From Lachnospiraceae bacterium (GTDB lineage Bacteria; Bacillota; Clostridia; Lachnospirales; Lachnospiraceae): a stretch of 15,124 nucleotides of DNA. Both the position numbers and the translations under genes were made by a program. Of the stretch, positions 1-6,947 are shown one piece after another. Positions within the stretch are counted from its first letter, which is position 1. Each line of letters begins with the position of its first letter. Below the pieces are notes generated by a model. The model had not been told where the DNA came from and made no database searches. It was given only the letters and a program-made list of their open reading frames with translations. The stretch is from positions 1-15,124 of the forward strand of contig JAJQID010000077.1 of the NCBI GenBank assembly GCA_021199405.1. The letters are read 5' to 3'.

Positions 1-1219
1 TATCTCCTCTGCGCGCATTCTCCCCCAGCGGAATCTCCAGCACGCCGGAAGCCGCCTCAATGGCTCTTCCCTGCCAGCCGGACTGATCGGCTGCTTTGGA
101 TCTGGCCGCTCCCGCCGCCGTGGGCTTATAAATATCCGCTTCCTTTGTAAAATATTCCAGGTAGCGGTTGCGCAGCCCGTCCTGAGCCGGCGCCTGTATG
201 TAGCTTCTGACGCCCTTCTCCTGAATTTCCTCTATAATGTACGCATTCTGCGTTCTCGTCAGCTTCAAATCCGCCAGGCAGACATAATCCTTGGCTCCGC
301 CCAGGCTTTTCATTTCCAGGCTGATATGCCCGATCTCCTGGCTCACCAGATCCTGAGGTCTCATATCCGTCAGCGCCACCGTCAGGGCACAGCCGGAAAG
401 GGCTTCCATTTCCTCTCCGTTGATGGCAGCGCGGGCTGCTCCGCTCTCCATCACAATGCTGCTCTCCTGCACCGGCGCGTTCTGGGTATGCAGCCAGTAT
501 TCCCTGGTTACAGATTCTCCCTCCGCCAGGGAAACCTCCTTCACACCGATCTTCAGCTCATGGCTGCCATCCGGAGCCAGGAAAACAGGAGTCTGCAGAA
601 TTCCCCGATAGGTCAGCTTTTTATTTTCCGCGGAGTTCTTTTCCACCGTCAGATCCAGCTTGACATTTCTCCCTCTGCAGACAGTGGCCGGCATGGTCAG
701 GCGGACAGTGAAATCCTTATTTTCCAGCAGCACCATGCTGGTAAAGAATTCGCTTTCCATCGCATATTCCGGCGCGTCATCCTCTTTATCCATCAGAAAC
801 AGGTCATAGGACTCGCTGATCCGGTTATACTCAAAATCCTGTTCGCCCTCCTTATCGCCCTTATTTGGGGTGTAGACTGTATGAACCGGGTCCTCCCGAT
901 ACCGCAGGCACAGACAGACTTCGTCCGACTTCAGGGACTCAAAGCCTTCGATGGCGGACAGCTTCTTGACCACAGAGGATTCCACCACGATTTCTCTTCC
1001 CAGGCCGTCGATGGCGGCTCCGCTTTCCACCAGAATGGACAGATCATCTAGGCTGAATACGCCGCAGCCGCAGATAATTCCGGCGCCGTACATCAGATTG
1101 TTGATGAATCTGCGCTTATTATTAAAATAAGTCTGCTCCGCCCAGAAATCCGAGGAAGTGAGCATTTTCCCGGAATAATAGCGATTCCTTTCAAAGGGAT
1201 ATAAATTGGTATTCTTCAT
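1..1219 (-). CDS. Partial protein of uncertain function, possibly tail/contractile-injection-associated
   Basis: An open frame of 406 codons on the minus strand starts at an ATG at 1219 and runs off the left edge without a stop. An AGGAGG site lies about 12 bases upstream. The N-terminus reads MKNTNLYPFERNRYYSGKML, then a DFWAEQTYFNNKRR helix-like stretch, then a GAGIICGCGV segment and GAAIDGLGREIVV. This pattern (RYYxGKML, xDFxxEQ, RR, GxGxxCG, GxAxDxxGREIV) recalls uncharacterised proteins that I associate from memory with phage-tail or extracellular contractile-injection gene clusters; no search was possible. The middle part is beta-rich and acidic. There is no signal peptide or membrane segment in the visible part. 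It starts 75 bases after the kinase gene with no obvious terminator between them, so it could be co-transcribed with the LytTR system. The coding call is strong; the functional guess is weak. Confidence 0.8.
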   Translation of the reverse strand, partial: MKNTNLYPFERNRYYSGKMLTSSDFWAEQTYFNNKRRFINNLMYGAGIICGCGVFSLDDLSILVESGAAIDGLGREIVVESSVVKKLSAIEGFESLKSDEVCLCLRYREDPVHTVYTPNKGDKEGEQDFEYNRISESYDLFLMDKEDDAPEYAMESEFFTSMVLLENKDFTVRLTMPATVCRGRNVKLDLTVEKNSAENKKLTYRGILQTPVFLAPDGSHELKIGVKEVSLAEGESVTREYWLHTQNAPVQESSIVMESGAARAAINGEEMEALSGCALTVALTDMRPQDLVSQEIGHISLEMKSLGGAKDYVCLADLKLTRTQNAYIIEEIQEKGVRSYIQAPAQDGLRNRYLEYFTKEADIYKPTAAGAARSKAADQSGWQGRAIEAASGVLEIPLGENARRGD

Positions 1220-1294
1220 AACGTGGTCATTCCTCCTGTCTCAGAATATGGTGAAGGAGCCATAGCCTCTTCCCGCAATTCTCTTCTATATGGT

Positions 1295-2050
1295 TTACAG
1301 CATCTTCGGATGAAGGTTCATCCGTATTCTGGTGGTAAATTTCTGTGCCTTCTCATCAAACTGAAAGCCCGCTTCCCCCCTGTACTTCTGCACGGTCATG
1401 GTAATACTCTTCAGGCCGAAGCCGCCGCCCTGCTTTCCGCTGACAAAGGCCTCCGCCGGAACAAAGTCCGCATCCATCCTGTAAAGGCCGGATGGATAGA
1501 CCTTCTCACAGGAATTTGTTACCAGAACCAATAAGGAATCGCCGATCATCCCTATCTTCACATCAATTCTCGGTTCCTTTTTCACCTGCCTGCAGGAATA
1601 AATGGCATTGTCCAGAATATTTCCAAAAAGTGTGGTCAGCTCCATATTGGGAATGGGCAGCTCCCCACACTCTACCTTTGCCTCAAAGCGAATATCCTCA
1701 TCCCGCGCCAGACCGGCATAATACTGTAAAAGCACATTGACAGCCGGGTTTTCGCAGTAATTTTCATTTTCCCTGTGATCCACTCTTTCCACGACCTGGG
1801 TAAGACGCTCTTTTACCTCTTCCACCTGTCCCTGCTCCAGAAGCTCGTACATTCCCTGCAGATAGTGCTTCATATCATGACTGTTTCTGCGGGCGCTCTC
1901 GATCTCTCTGGAGATACTCTGGTACTGCAGCTGCTGAATCTGAACGGTTTTCTGATATTCGTTATCTTTTTTGCGAAGCACTGTTTCCTGAAATAAAAAC
2001 CAGTAGAAAATCAGCAGAAGCGCAACCGTAAATAACAGCGGCGGCGTCAC
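1295..2050 (-). CDS. GHKL sensor kinase catalytic part (AgrC-like), 3' part of a split gene
   Basis: A 251-residue product starting at GTG 2050. Residues 4-20 form one hydrophobic segment (membrane anchor). A coiled linker follows, then the dimerisation/phosphoacceptor-like HDMKH with His58. The GHKL ATPase core has an N-box with Asn144 and Asn148 (FGNILDNAI) and a G-box GGGFGL at 208-213. This is the output half of an AgrC/LytS-type quorum or peptide sensor that phosphorylates a LytTR regulator. The GTG overlaps the TGA of the upstream membrane part by four bases (GTGA), so translational coupling is possible. However, this frame is open upstream to about 2160, and a -1 shift there would join the two parts into one protein of usual family length (about 450 residues). 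No clear ribosome site precedes the GTG. Confidence 0.85.
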   Translation of the reverse strand: MTPPLLFTVALLLIFYWFLFQETVLRKKDNEYQKTVQIQQLQYQSISREIESARRNSHDMKHYLQGMYELLEQGQVEEVKERLTQVVERVDHRENENYCENPAVNVLLQYYAGLARDEDIRFEAKVECGELPIPNMELTTLFGNILDNAIYSCRQVKKEPRIDVKIGMIGDSLLVLVTNSCEKVYPSGLYRMDADFVPAEAFVSGKQGGGFGLKSITMTVQKYRGEAGFQFDEKAQKFTTRIRMNLHPKML

Positions 2051-2667
2051 AACCCACCAGTATTCGCGGAAGCCTGAGCCGACCCGGAAGCATAGACCAA
2101 CAGCACCGCCACATATGCCAGGGAGACTCCTGTGACAATATTGAATTCCTTGCGCATATTACGTGAATCAATCTCCCGGATGTAGTTGCCCAGAACTCTG
2201 TGAAAGGTAACGGCGCAAAAAGGAAACATAATCGCTGTGGAAACCGCGAACAGAATAAAATAACTCTCGGAATAAACCTCCGTGACCAGCTCCCTCGGAA
2301 GAAAGGAGCCTATCAGATTCACAATAATATATTGGGTGAGCGCGTAAATCAGAGCCAGGAAAATAACCATCACCTTTTTCATGGTAGCTTCCCTGATGCA
2401 GAAAAAAAGACTCGTCACAAACAAAATCACTGCCAGAAGCATGTAAAGATTGGCGCGCACGTCAACATTGAGCAGCGAAGTAAACAGAGATGACTTCAGA
2501 AAGACAGGAAAAAATAATGATAACAAGGCGCAAACCGCCGTATAACCCGCATAAATCCTTTTTTTAGGGATCTGAAAGGCCCCCTTTCCAAAGGGAATCA
2601 GACACAGATAAACAGAAGGCGCAAGCTGCAGAAAAAAACCGATGCTGTGTCTCAGATAAAATCCCAT
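2047..2667 (-). CDS. Membrane sensor domain of AgrC-like kinase, 5' part of a split gene
   Basis: A 206-residue very hydrophobic protein with about six predicted membrane segments (roughly residues 5-25, 35-58, 75-95, 98-122, 135-157, 175-195) and no kinase motifs. It matches the N-terminal sensor half of AgrC-like GHKL kinases, which bind a peptide or other ligand. Its ATG shares one base with the stop of the response regulator (TAATG), showing an operon with coupled translation. The last residues (after about YASGS) look out of frame: reading one base back gives GFREYWWVVTPPLLF, which leads into the seventh membrane segment and kinase core. It is therefore either a frameshifted gene, a sequencing error, or a true two-protein kinase. 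The length of 206 plus 251 residues equals a normal single kinase. Confidence 0.8.
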   Translation of the reverse strand: MGFYLRHSIGFFLQLAPSVYLCLIPFGKGAFQIPKKRIYAGYTAVCALLSLFFPVFLKSSLFTSLLNVDVRANLYMLLAVILFVTSLFFCIREATMKKVMVIFLALIYALTQYIIVNLIGSFLPRELVTEVYSESYFILFAVSTAIMFPFCAVTFHRVLGNYIREIDSRNMRKEFNIVTGVSLAYVAVLLVYASGSAQASANTGGL

Positions 2668-3407
2668 TATCTATACCCCCCCATCTTTTCATCCTGCATT
2701 CTGGCAAGTCGGGAAAACGCGTAATTATCGTAGGTCGTCCGGATAGAAAGCCTGTCACTTCTGCTCAAAAGCAGCCTGGTCCCGTCCCTCAGAATACAGG
2801 AATCCATTCCCATCTGCTCAATATAGTCCATATTTACAATAATGCCCCTCTGCACCTTCAGGAAGTTGCCGTCCAGCTTTCCCGAAAGCTCGTTTAAGGA
2901 TGTCCATACCCGATAAATCCGTCCGTCCTGCATGAGAATTTCCGTGGCATGGTTGGCGCTCTCAATATAGCGAATCTCATCCATATAGAGAGAGTAGCTG
3001 TCCTTCCCGACGGAAATATTCAGGACAGACCGCTCCCGCCTGCTGTTTCGAAGTGTCGTCAGCCGCAGAAAAGATTCCCGAATTCCGTTCACCGTAACCG
3101 GCTTCACCAGATAATGGAGTGCATTGACCGAAAAGGCCTCCACCGCATGCCCTGAGCTGTTGGTCACAAACACAATCCCGGAATCAGGAGAAATTTTTCT
3201 CAGGCTTTTTGCCACATCCACTCCATTCTCCATGGGCATATAAATATCGAGAAAGACAATATCGAACGGCGGAAATACCTTCGCCGCCTCTAATAACTCC
3301 TGCCCTGATGTAAAGATTTCAGGCATTCTGTCGGCATCCCAGCCGTGCAGCGCCCGGATGAACTGTTCCTGTTCCATTTTGTCATCATCGCAGAGAGCTA
3401 TTCGCAT
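2667..3407 (-). CDS. LytTR-family response regulator (AgrA-like)
   Basis: A 246-residue two-component response regulator. The receiver domain spans about residues 1-120: acidic pocket Asp7-Asp8, phosphoacceptor Asp54 in FLDIYMP, Thr82 in FVTNS and Lys102 in YLVKPV. A LytTR DNA-binding domain follows at about 135-235 (starts near VLNISVGKDSYSL; later FLKVQRGIIVNMDYIEQM). The start at 3407 is chosen over an in-frame ATG at 3506 because the receiver begins directly at MRIALCDDD and a GAGGAG site lies just upstream. The next gene, the membrane part of the partner kinase, overlaps by one base. Three phased repeats upstream are likely LytTR sites, suggesting autoregulation. LytTR regulators commonly control peptides, toxins or surface functions; the target here is unknown. 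Confidence 0.93.
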   Translation of the reverse strand: MRIALCDDDKMEQEQFIRALHGWDADRMPEIFTSGQELLEAAKVFPPFDIVFLDIYMPMENGVDVAKSLRKISPDSGIVFVTNSSGHAVEAFSVNALHYLVKPVTVNGIRESFLRLTTLRNSRRERSVLNISVGKDSYSLYMDEIRYIESANHATEILMQDGRIYRVWTSLNELSGKLDGNFLKVQRGIIVNMDYIEQMGMDSCILRDGTRLLLSRSDRLSIRTTYDNYAFSRLARMQDEKMGGYR

Positions 3408-3436
3408 GTTGTCTCCTCGTGTCTCTTCTTTTCTGT

Positions 3437-3445
3437 ATTTTACCA
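3437..3445 (-). promoter_or_regulatory. Candidate extended -10 for the LytTR regulator-kinase operon
   Basis: On the minus strand the sequence reads TGGTAAAAT, a TGn extended -10 with TAAAAT (one mismatch to TATAAT). It lies 30 bases upstream of the regulator ATG. The -35 position about 17 bases upstream (near 3460-3465, TTTTAG) is poor. This fits an activator-dependent promoter, with the phased repeats at 3468-3521 upstream. Confidence 0.45.
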
Positions 3446-3467
3446 TTTTTCCCCCTGAACTAAAATC

Positions 3468-3521
3468 ACCACTTGCGAAGTCAAAGGCTACCATTCGGGT
3501 AATCAAAGGCTACCATTTGGG
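3468..3521. promoter_or_regulatory. Three 22-bp-phased repeats, likely LytTR operator
   Basis: Plus-strand boxes ACCACTTGCG (3468), ACCATTCGGG (3490) and ACCATTTGGG (3512) start exactly 22 bases apart. The second and third share a 22-base unit almost perfectly (TCAAAGGCTACCATTYGGGT). The first is diverged but keeps ACCA and the following TCAAAGGCT. LytTR regulators (AgrA, ComE, BlpR, VirR types) bind short direct repeats spaced two helical turns apart, so this array upstream of a LytTR gene is a plausible autoregulatory site. Confidence 0.65.
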
Positions 3522-3539
3522 TAATCCCTTCTGTCCCGC

Positions 3540-3581
3540 AAAAATACAGCCGCCTTTCCCTCCTCCGGGAGAAAGCGGCTG
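3540..3581 (-). terminator. Rho-independent terminator of the ABC transporter operon
   Basis: Arms CAGCCG (3547-3552) and CGGCTG (3576-3581) extend inward with CTTTC/GAAAG-type pairing and small bulges around a short loop. Read on the minus strand, the stem is followed by a T-run (A's at 3540-3544 on the plus strand). It sits 36 bases after the permease stop, ending the ATPase-permease operon and insulating the LytTR promoter. Confidence 0.8.
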
Positions 3582-3616
3582 CGGAAAATCATGCTCTTTA
3601 TTATACTCAAAAAACA

Positions 3617-4549
3617 TCACTTCATGTTTTCCAGTCCGGTTTTTCGATAATATCTGTGCTCCGCAAACTGCAGGGCCTGATACATAAGCATGGCAAGGAT
3701 GCACAACAGGATAATTGACGTAATGACGCTCGACAAATCAAAAGTTTGTGTCCCGTAAATAATCAGATACCCCAGGCCAACCCTCCCCGCGAAGAATTCC
3801 CCGATGACTACGCCTACCAGCGCCAGACCGATATTGACCTTCATCACGCTGAAAATATTGGGGATTCCGGAGGGAAGAACTACCCTGGTCAGCATATCCC
3901 GCTTTCTGCCGCCAAGACAGCGCACCAGCAGAATCTTTTCCTCGTCGGTCTCCCGAAAGCCGCTGTAGAGACTGATAATACTGCCAAAAAGAGCCACAGA
4001 TATACCAGCCGCAATGATGGCCTTTGTGCCGGTGCCAATCCAGACAATGATCAGAGGCGCCAGAGCGGATTTGGGCAGAGAGTTCAACACTACTAAAAAG
4101 GGCTCCAGGATGCGGCTTAAAAAGTCGCTCCACCATAGCAGAACCGCGGCCGCCAGGGACAGCACGATGATCAGCACAAAGCTGACAAGCACCTCCCCGA
4201 TGCTGGCCGCCAGATGAACGCCCAGGGTGTTATTCTCCAGCAATTCCACAAAGCACTCTGCTATGATCGAAGGGCTGGCAAAGAAAAAGCTGTCAATCAG
4301 ATCCGTTTTCGCCGCGATTTCCCACAGAAGAAGAAAGGCTGCCAGAATAAGCACCCGGAGAGCCGTGATCTGATGGTGCTTTTGGCGGTGTTCACACACA
4401 TAGCGTTCCTGCTCAGACATCTCTGTTTTCCTTCTTCTGCCTGCCAGCCTTCCCGTCAGCCTGTTTTTCTCATCACCCTTTTTTATTGCCGCCTCCGGCT
4501 CTTTCTCCTTACCCGGCAGTGAAATCTGCACCTTACAAATTCCTTTCAT
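3617..4549 (-). CDS. ABC transporter permease, NitT/TauT (SsuC-like) family
   Basis: A 310-residue inner-membrane permease of the BPD_transp_1 type. About six membrane segments start near residue 62; examples are the stretch around LRVLILAAFLLLWEIAA and the C-terminal SVITSIILLCILAMLMY. The cytoplasmic EAA-type loop lies near KILLVRCLGGRKRDMLTRVV followed by LPSGIPNIF, which docks on the ATPase. The start at 4549 has a strong AGGAGGAG site and overlaps the ATPase gene by 17 bases (coupled translation). This leaves a basic hydrophilic N-terminal extension of about 60 residues, longer than usual for the family; ATG 4420 is the alternative start but has a weak ribosome site. Substrates of this family include sulfonates, nitrate, taurine and thiamine-precursor pyrimidines; none can be assigned here. 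Confidence 0.9.
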   Translation of the reverse strand: MKGICKVQISLPGKEKEPEAAIKKGDEKNRLTGRLAGRRRKTEMSEQERYVCEHRQKHHQITALRVLILAAFLLLWEIAAKTDLIDSFFFASPSIIAECFVELLENNTLGVHLAASIGEVLVSFVLIIVLSLAAAVLLWWSDFLSRILEPFLVVLNSLPKSALAPLIIVWIGTGTKAIIAAGISVALFGSIISLYSGFRETDEEKILLVRCLGGRKRDMLTRVVLPSGIPNIFSVMKVNIGLALVGVVIGEFFAGRVGLGYLIIYGTQTFDLSSVITSIILLCILAMLMYQALQFAEHRYYRKTGLENMK

Positions 4550-5297
4550 TGTCAGTCTCCTCCTTCAGATCCTCCCACAGCATATTAAAATAGCCGTTAA
4601 ATTCCGGTGCGTTTCTGGCGGACAGCAGGTCATTCCCGCTTTTTGTCAGGCGAATCGGCATATCCCGGATCAATCTGGCCGGGCGGCTGCTGAGCACCAG
4701 CACCCTGTCTCCCAGGCTGATGGCCTCCTGCAGATCATGGGTAATCAGAATTGCCGTCTTATCCTGCTCCCGGATAATATGAGCGATATCGTCGGACACC
4801 CGCAGTCTGGTTTGAAAATCCAGAGCGCTGAAGGGCTCATCCAGAAGCAGCAGCTCCGGATTCAGAATCAAAGTCCTGATCAGCGCCGCCCTCTGTCTCA
4901 TTCCGCCGGACAATTCCTGCGGCTTTTTATCCCTGAATTCCCAGAGTCCATATTCCTTCAGGAGCTCCGCAAGCCGGGTCTTCGTATTTTCATCCACTGT
5001 TTTCTGAATCTCCGGCCCCAGAAGGCAGTTCTGCCAGATGGTTCTCCAGTAAAACAGGTGGTCCTTCTGCAGCATATAGCCAATGACCGGCTTTTTTTCG
5101 GAATCGTATCGGATTTCGCCCTCCTGTGGGCTTAATATTCCTGCAATCAGTGAAAGAATCGTGGACTTTCCGCAGCCGGAAGGACCCACCATGCTCACAA
5201 AGCTTTTGGGCTCCACCCGAAAGCTTAAATGGCTCACCGCCCGGGTCTCGCCCCGAAGGGAATGATAAGCAAAGGAAACGTTGTCAAAGGTGATCAT
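4533..5297 (-). CDS. ABC transporter ATPase, NitT/TauT (SsuB-like) family
   Basis: A 254-residue ATP-binding subunit. Walker A GPSGCGKST is at 38-46, Q-loop Gln77 in YMLQKD, signature LSGGMRQ at 129-135, Walker B LLLLDEP with Asp153-Glu154, D-loop SALD and switch His187 in ITHDLQEA. It would power uptake through the permease encoded next, which overlaps by 17 bases. The ATG at 5297 is preferred because the fold begins at MITFDNVSF; an in-frame TTG at 5378 would lie inside the upstream terminator. The ribosome site before 5297 is weak (CCGGGGC). No solute-binding protein gene is present in this operon, so the substrate is unknown and the binding protein must come from elsewhere. Confidence 0.92.
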   Translation of the reverse strand: MITFDNVSFAYHSLRGETRAVSHLSFRVEPKSFVSMVGPSGCGKSTILSLIAGILSPQEGEIRYDSEKKPVIGYMLQKDHLFYWRTIWQNCLLGPEIQKTVDENTKTRLAELLKEYGLWEFRDKKPQELSGGMRQRAALIRTLILNPELLLLDEPFSALDFQTRLRVSDDIAHIIREQDKTAILITHDLQEAISLGDRVLVLSSRPARLIRDMPIRLTKSGNDLLSARNAPEFNGYFNMLWEDLKEETDNERNL

Positions 5298-5376
5298 GTC
5301 TGCCCCGGCGAATTTGTCTTTTCTATTAAGGTATGCCGGGGACAGGCTGAGTGGGAAATGATTTTCCGGCACTTTC

Positions 5377-5417
5377 AAAAAAATCCTCTGGCAAATAATA
5401 AAACCAGAGGATTTTTT
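5377..5417 (-). terminator. Strong rho-independent terminator after the GH operon
   Basis: A perfect 14-bp inverted repeat: AAAAAATCCTCTGG (5378-5391) and CCAGAGGATTTTTT (5404-5417), with a 12-base AT-rich loop. T-runs flank it on both strands, so it could work both ways. It lies 18 bases beyond the GH51 stop and separates the glycan operon from the ABC pair. Confidence 0.92.
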
Positions 5418-5434
5418 CTTTTTAATTATGAAAA

Positions 5435-6937
5435 TTACCTGATTCTCAGACTCACCACCGAGCAGGCCGGAATGGTGAACTCTAATCCCTGTTTTGTAAC
5501 AGTCACACCCTCAAAGGTGCGCTCCGCCACTCTGTCCGGCTCATCAAAGGTGTTAAATGCGTCCTTTTCATCCGCCAGAATGCTGGCCTCCACTGATGCG
5601 GGCGCAGGCTTTTCCAGGAATATCTCCACCGGATAAGAGTTTTCCAGAGAAAGGTTGGCGACTGTCAGCGTGAGCACGCCGTCCGGATCCACTGAAGCAG
5701 ATTCCTGAAGAGTGGGTACCTCGTACATCGCGCCGCCCTCTGTCTCCACGCCCTCGATACGACTCTCAACGAGCTCCGCATCCTGATGGCTGCGATACAT
5801 GTGGAAAACATGGTAGGTTGGAGTCAGCAGCATTTTTTCTTTATCCGTCAGAATCATGGCCTGAAGTACATTCACCATCTGGGCAATGCAGGCCAGCTTC
5901 ACCCGGTCAGAATGCTTGTTGAAAATATTCAGCGTAACAGCCGCCACCAGAGCATCTCTCATGGTGTTCTGCTGATAAAGGAAACCCGGATTGGTGCCCG
6001 GCTCCACATCGAACCAGGTGCCCCACTCATCCACCGCCAGGCCGATTTTCTTTTCCGGGTCATAGCGGTCCATGATGGCGCCGTGCTTCTCCACCAGCTC
6101 TTCCATATAGAGAGCCTTATGCAAAGTATTATACCACTCCTCCGCAGTAAACTCGGTAGCGCTTCCCTTGTGCTCCCATGGTCCCGGCGTGGTGTAATAA
6201 TGCAGGCTCAGATAATCCATAAAACCATGCAGATGACAGGGGCTGGGATTAAAACAGGTATCCAGCACCTTTTCCGTCCACTCATAGTCATTCACGTTGG
6301 GACCGCAGGCTACCTTCTGAATTGGCGCATTCTGGTCATAATTGCGCACGTAGGTCTGGTATCTGCGGTACAGGTCTCCATAGTAGGTGGGGCGCATGTT
6401 GCCGCCGCAGCCCCAGCTCTCATTGCCGACGCCGAAAATATCCACCTTCCATGGCTTTTCCTGTCCGTTGGCGGCACGCAGATTTGCCATGGGAGAGAGA
6501 CCGTTAAAAGTCATGTACTCCACCCACTCGCTCATCTCCTGTACGGTACCGCTTCCCACATTTCCATTGATATAAGTCTTGCAGCCCAGCTGCCGGCACA
6601 GTTCAAAATATTCATGGGTGCCGAAGCTGTTGTCCTCCACCACGCCGCCCCAGTGGGTGTTGATCATCTTTTTTCTCTGTTCTTTGGGTCCAATGCCGTC
6701 CTTCCAGTGATATTCATCGGCAAAGCAGCCGCCGGGCCAGCGAAGAATGGGCACCTGAATTTCCTTCAGAGCATCCACCACGTCTGTACGCATACCGTTG
6801 ACGTTGGGGATATCGGAATCCTCGCCTACGTAAAGGCCCTCGTAGATACAGCGGCCCAGATGTTCAGAAAACTGACCGTAAATTTCAGGGTTGATGTGGC
6901 TTAACTTGTTTGTCTCGTTGATGTAGATTTTAGCCAT
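5435..6937 (-). CDS. abfA: GH51 alpha-L-arabinofuranosidase
   Basis: A 500-residue retaining glycoside hydrolase that removes terminal alpha-L-arabinofuranose from arabinan, arabinogalactan or arabinoxylan oligosaccharides. The TIM-barrel portion carries the family signatures: INPEIYGQFSEHLGRCIY near residue 15, RWPGGCFADEYHW at 66-78, the acid/base Glu173 in GNESWGCGG and the nucleophile Glu304 in AVDEWGTW. A C-terminal beta-rich domain follows (about 380-500). The length matches intracellular GH51 enzymes and there is no signal peptide, so it acts in the cytoplasm on imported fragments. An AGGAGG site overlaps the stop of the upstream GH112 gene (10-base gap). It is the last gene of the GH105-GH112-GH51 operon. 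The enzyme class is clear; the exact substrate is inferred from context. Confidence 0.95.
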   Translation of the reverse strand: MAKIYINETNKLSHINPEIYGQFSEHLGRCIYEGLYVGEDSDIPNVNGMRTDVVDALKEIQVPILRWPGGCFADEYHWKDGIGPKEQRKKMINTHWGGVVEDNSFGTHEYFELCRQLGCKTYINGNVGSGTVQEMSEWVEYMTFNGLSPMANLRAANGQEKPWKVDIFGVGNESWGCGGNMRPTYYGDLYRRYQTYVRNYDQNAPIQKVACGPNVNDYEWTEKVLDTCFNPSPCHLHGFMDYLSLHYYTTPGPWEHKGSATEFTAEEWYNTLHKALYMEELVEKHGAIMDRYDPEKKIGLAVDEWGTWFDVEPGTNPGFLYQQNTMRDALVAAVTLNIFNKHSDRVKLACIAQMVNVLQAMILTDKEKMLLTPTYHVFHMYRSHQDAELVESRIEGVETEGGAMYEVPTLQESASVDPDGVLTLTVANLSLENSYPVEIFLEKPAPASVEASILADEKDAFNTFDEPDRVAERTFEGVTVTKQGLEFTIPACSVVSLRIR

Positions 6938-6947
6938 GGGGTTCCTC

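Noticed and set aside
326..1051. 241-codon open frame on the plus strand
   Set aside because: Antisense to the partial minus-strand gene, which has a strong ribosome site and natural protein composition.
1219..1230. Four-codon mini-frame (ATG at 1230) overlapping the start of the partial gene
   Set aside because: Its ATG is only one base from AGGAGG, too close for efficient use; likely chance.
1247..1294. ACCATAT repeats (minus strand) 42 bases apart upstream of the partial gene, considered as LytTR boxes
   Set aside because: Spacing is not a multiple of 22 and the flanking bases do not match the boxes at 3468-3521.
2047..2160. Programmed -1 frameshift in the kinase gene
   Set aside because: No X-XXY-YYZ slippery heptamer with a downstream stem was seen in the overlap; mutation, error or coupled reinitiation are simpler.
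5298..5378. TTG start at 5378 and N-terminal extension for the SsuB-like ATPase
   Set aside because: The TTG lies within the upstream terminator hairpin and the extension does not resemble the family; ATG 5297 fits the fold.
5786..6904. 372-codon open frame on the plus strand
   Set aside because: Antisense to the GH51 gene with intact catalytic motifs; treated as a shadow.
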